This document shows positions 28,571-30,117 of a stretch of DNA of 30,117 nucleotides, in pieces. The notes beneath the pieces were generated by a model. The model ran no database searches and was not told the origin of the DNA. It saw nothing but the letters and a program-made list of their open reading frames with translations. This DNA is from Bacteroidales bacterium UBA3808 (lineage in GTDB: Bacteria; Bacteroidota; Bacteroidia; Bacteroidales; Paludibacteraceae): assembly GCA_002369075.1 (NCBI GenBank), contig DFEG01000036.1:1-30117 (forward strand), read 5' to 3'. A program made the translations under genes and the position numbers. Numbering within the stretch: position 1 is the first letter of the stretch; each line of letters opens with the position of its first letter.

Positions 28571-30019
28571 ATGGACGAGATTATCCAAGATATAACATCG
28601 CAGGAGTACAAATACGGCTTCACGACCGACGTGGAGACGGATATTGTGCCGGCAGGACTGAATGAGGACATCATCCGGTTGATTTCGGCGAAGAAAGGCG
28701 AACCGGAATGGCTGTTAGAGTTCCGGCTCAAGGCTTTCCGCAAATGGCAGACGATGCAAGTGCCTACCTGGGCGCATTTAGAGATACCTGAGATTGATTT
28801 TCAGGCGATTTCCTATTATGCCGCGCCGAATGTAAAGGCGAAAGGCGAAAAGGCGAAAGGCGAAAGTGATGAGATCGATGCGGAGATCATGAAGACCTTT
28901 GACAAGCTCGGTATCCCTCTGGAGGAACGGGCGGCATTAGCCGGCAACATGGCGGTGGATGCGGTGATGGACTCGGTGAGCGTCAAGACCACTTTCCGGG
29001 ACACCCTCGCGGAGAAAGGAATCATCTTCTGTTCTATCTCCGAAGCCGTGCGGGAGCACCCCGATCTGGTGAAAGAGTACCTTGGTTCGGTCGTGCCGCC
29101 GACGGATAATTTCTACGCGGCGTTGAATAGCGCAGTGTTCTCGGACGGCAGTTTTGTGTATGTGCCGAAAGGCGTCCGCTGCCCGATGGAGCTGAGTACC
29201 TATTTCCGTATCAATGCCGGCAAAACGGGTCAGTTCGAGCGCACGCTTCTGATTGCCGATGAAGGTGCGTATCTCTCGTATTTAGAGGGCTGTACGGCAC
29301 CGATGAGGGACGAGAACCAGTTGCATGCGGCGATCGTGGAGATCGTAGTGCGCAAGGATGCGGAGGTCAAGTACTCGACCGTGCAGAATTGGTATCCGGG
29401 CGACAAAAACGGCAAGGGCGGTATCTATAATTTCGTTACCAAACGCGGTATCACGTATGAGAACGCGCGCCTGAGTTGGACCCAGGTGGAGACCGGTTCG
29501 GCTATCACATGGAAATACCCGAGTTGTATCCTCCGCGGCGACAATTCTACGGCGGAGTTCTATTCCGTCGCCGTCACCAATAACTACCAGCAGGCGGACA
29601 CGGGCACCAAGATGATCCATATCGGTAAGAACACGCGTTCGCGTATCGTGTCGAAGGGTATCTCCGCCGGGCACAGCCAGAACGCGTACCGGGGGCTGGT
29701 CAAGATGGGTTACAAGGCGGAGAACGCCCGTAACTACAGCCAGTGCGACAGCCTGCTCTTGGGCGACAAATGCGGCGCGCATACTTTCCCGGATATGATT
29801 ATTTCCAATCCTACGGCTACGGTGGAGCACGAAGCGACGACGTCGAAGATCAACGAGGACCAGCTTTTCTACTGCCGCCAGCGGGGTATCAGCACAGAGG
29901 ACGCGGTAGGTCTGATTGTCAACGGCTATGCCAAAGAAGTCATGGACAAGCTCCCGATGGAGTTTGCCGTCGAGGCGCAGAAACTGCTGCAGGTCACCCT
30001 TGAAGGCTCCGTAGGATAA
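28571..30019 (+). CDS. sufB: Fe-S cluster assembly scaffold protein SufB
   Basis: A 482-residue SufB, the core of the SufBCD scaffold that builds Fe-S clusters in the cytosol. Typical segments: YKYGFTTDVETDIVPAGLNE, GIIFCSISEAVREHPDL, FVYVPKGVRCPMELSTYFRI, YLEGCTAP, VQNWYPGD, SRIVSKGISAGHSQNAYRGL and the C-terminal QCDSLLLGDKCGAHTFP with a conserved Cys. Residues about 88-99 (VKAKGEKAKGESD) are encoded by AAAGGCG 7-mers (28834-28868). In most Bacteroidales sufC and sufD follow directly; here an aquaporin gene starts 37 nt after the stop. No own promoter is recognised. Confidence 0.95.
   Translation: MDEIIQDITSQEYKYGFTTDVETDIVPAGLNEDIIRLISAKKGEPEWLLEFRLKAFRKWQTMQVPTWAHLEIPEIDFQAISYYAAPNVKAKGEKAKGESDEIDAEIMKTFDKLGIPLEERAALAGNMAVDAVMDSVSVKTTFRDTLAEKGIIFCSISEAVREHPDLVKEYLGSVVPPTDNFYAALNSAVFSDGSFVYVPKGVRCPMELSTYFRINAGKTGQFERTLLIADEGAYLSYLEGCTAPMRDENQLHAAIVEIVVRKDAEVKYSTVQNWYPGDKNGKGGIYNFVTKRGITYENARLSWTQVETGSAITWKYPSCILRGDNSTAEFYSVAVTNNYQQADTGTKMIHIGKNTRSRIVSKGISAGHSQNAYRGLVKMGYKAENARNYSQCDSLLLGDKCGAHTFPDMIISNPTATVEHEATTSKINEDQLFYCRQRGISTEDAVGLIVNGYAKEVMDKLPMEFAVEAQKLLQVTLEGSVG
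28834..28868. repeat. AAAGGCG 7-mer tract inside sufB
   Basis: AAAGGCG at 28834-28840 and 28841-28847, AAAAGGCG at 28848-28855, AAAGGCG at 28856-28862, then AAAGTG. In frame. Confidence 0.93.
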
Positions 30020-30056
30020 AATGCAACTTTATTGTTTAACCCTTAAATAAAACAAA

Positions 30057-30117
30057 ATGAAATTATGTAATAAGTTTGCTGCTGAGTTCTTTGGAACGGC
30101 AGTATTGGTTCTGGGCG
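30057..30117 (+). CDS. Aquaporin/MIP-family channel, N-terminal fragment (cut by window end)
   Basis: Only 20 codons are inside the window: MKLCNKFAAEFFGTAVLVLG. The K-x-AAEFFGT start is characteristic of AqpZ/GlpF-type major intrinsic proteins, where it forms the beginning of the first membrane helix. The ATG at 30057 follows an AT-rich 37-nt gap after sufB. Whether it is a water or glycerol channel cannot be said from this part. Confidence 0.7.
   Translation, partial: MKLCNKFAAEFFGTAVLVLG

Overview
The window is a piece of a Bacteroidales (Bacteroidota) chromosome, probably an uncultured gut- or rumen-type lineage. The evidence is the promoter grammar seen again and again (TTTG, about 20 nt, TAnnTTTG), the near absence of Shine-Dalgarno sites, and typical families: GldD, an Mpi-type serine invertase, bacterial GGGP synthase, Porin_10, a short primary sigma factor of the Bacteroidota type, and the debranching enzyme / GT4 / GH57 glycogen cluster. 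Species cannot be set from sequence alone.

Layout. Positions 113-6989 run leftward. A very tight operon, with genes overlapping or 1-5 bp apart, encodes GldD, a GGGP synthase-TadA fusion, a membrane HD phosphohydrolase, a tRNA-dihydrouridine synthase, a BASS-family transporter and an Mpi-like recombinase. A DUF2442 gene with its own promoter follows. Positions 7100-17730 run rightward: manC, glycogen debranching enzyme, GT4 glycogen synthase, GH57 protein, Porin_10 barrel, ClpA-like unfoldase and thioredoxin, with no internal promoter seen. tRNA-Arg(UCU) and rpoD follow, ending in a strong terminator. Leftward again are a 59-residue RHH-like gene, a small secreted/barrel protein and an RNase R-like nuclease reduced to RNB+S1. 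Glycogen phosphorylase runs rightward from a promoter overlapping that of the nuclease. A secreted endonuclease/exonuclease/phosphatase converges on it. The last part holds initiator tRNA-Met, a nucleosidase-like protein, RlmI, a DEDDh exonuclease, tRNA-Cys, sufB and the first 20 codons of an aquaporin.

Function. The manC-GDE-GT4-GH57 block and the separate phosphorylase point to storage and remobilisation of glycogen, beside GDP-mannose supply. The remaining genes are mostly translation, RNA modification and decay, proteostasis and Fe-S assembly.

The most unusual signal is structural, not a gene. Short repeats have invaded coding regions in frame. One family is a 16-17 nt unit close to CTGAAAGACCGCTTCG, found in at least six unrelated genes. 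Another class is 7-8 nt words repeated in tandem at gene junctions and inside loops, tails and linkers, including the linker that joins GGGP synthase to TadA. Other points worth checking: a GH57 protein lacking the usual acid/base Asp, an initiator tRNA with a changed GGG:CCC stem, a tRNA-Cys whose D- and T-loops appear to covary, two promoters identical over 33 nt, and sufB without sufC beside it.
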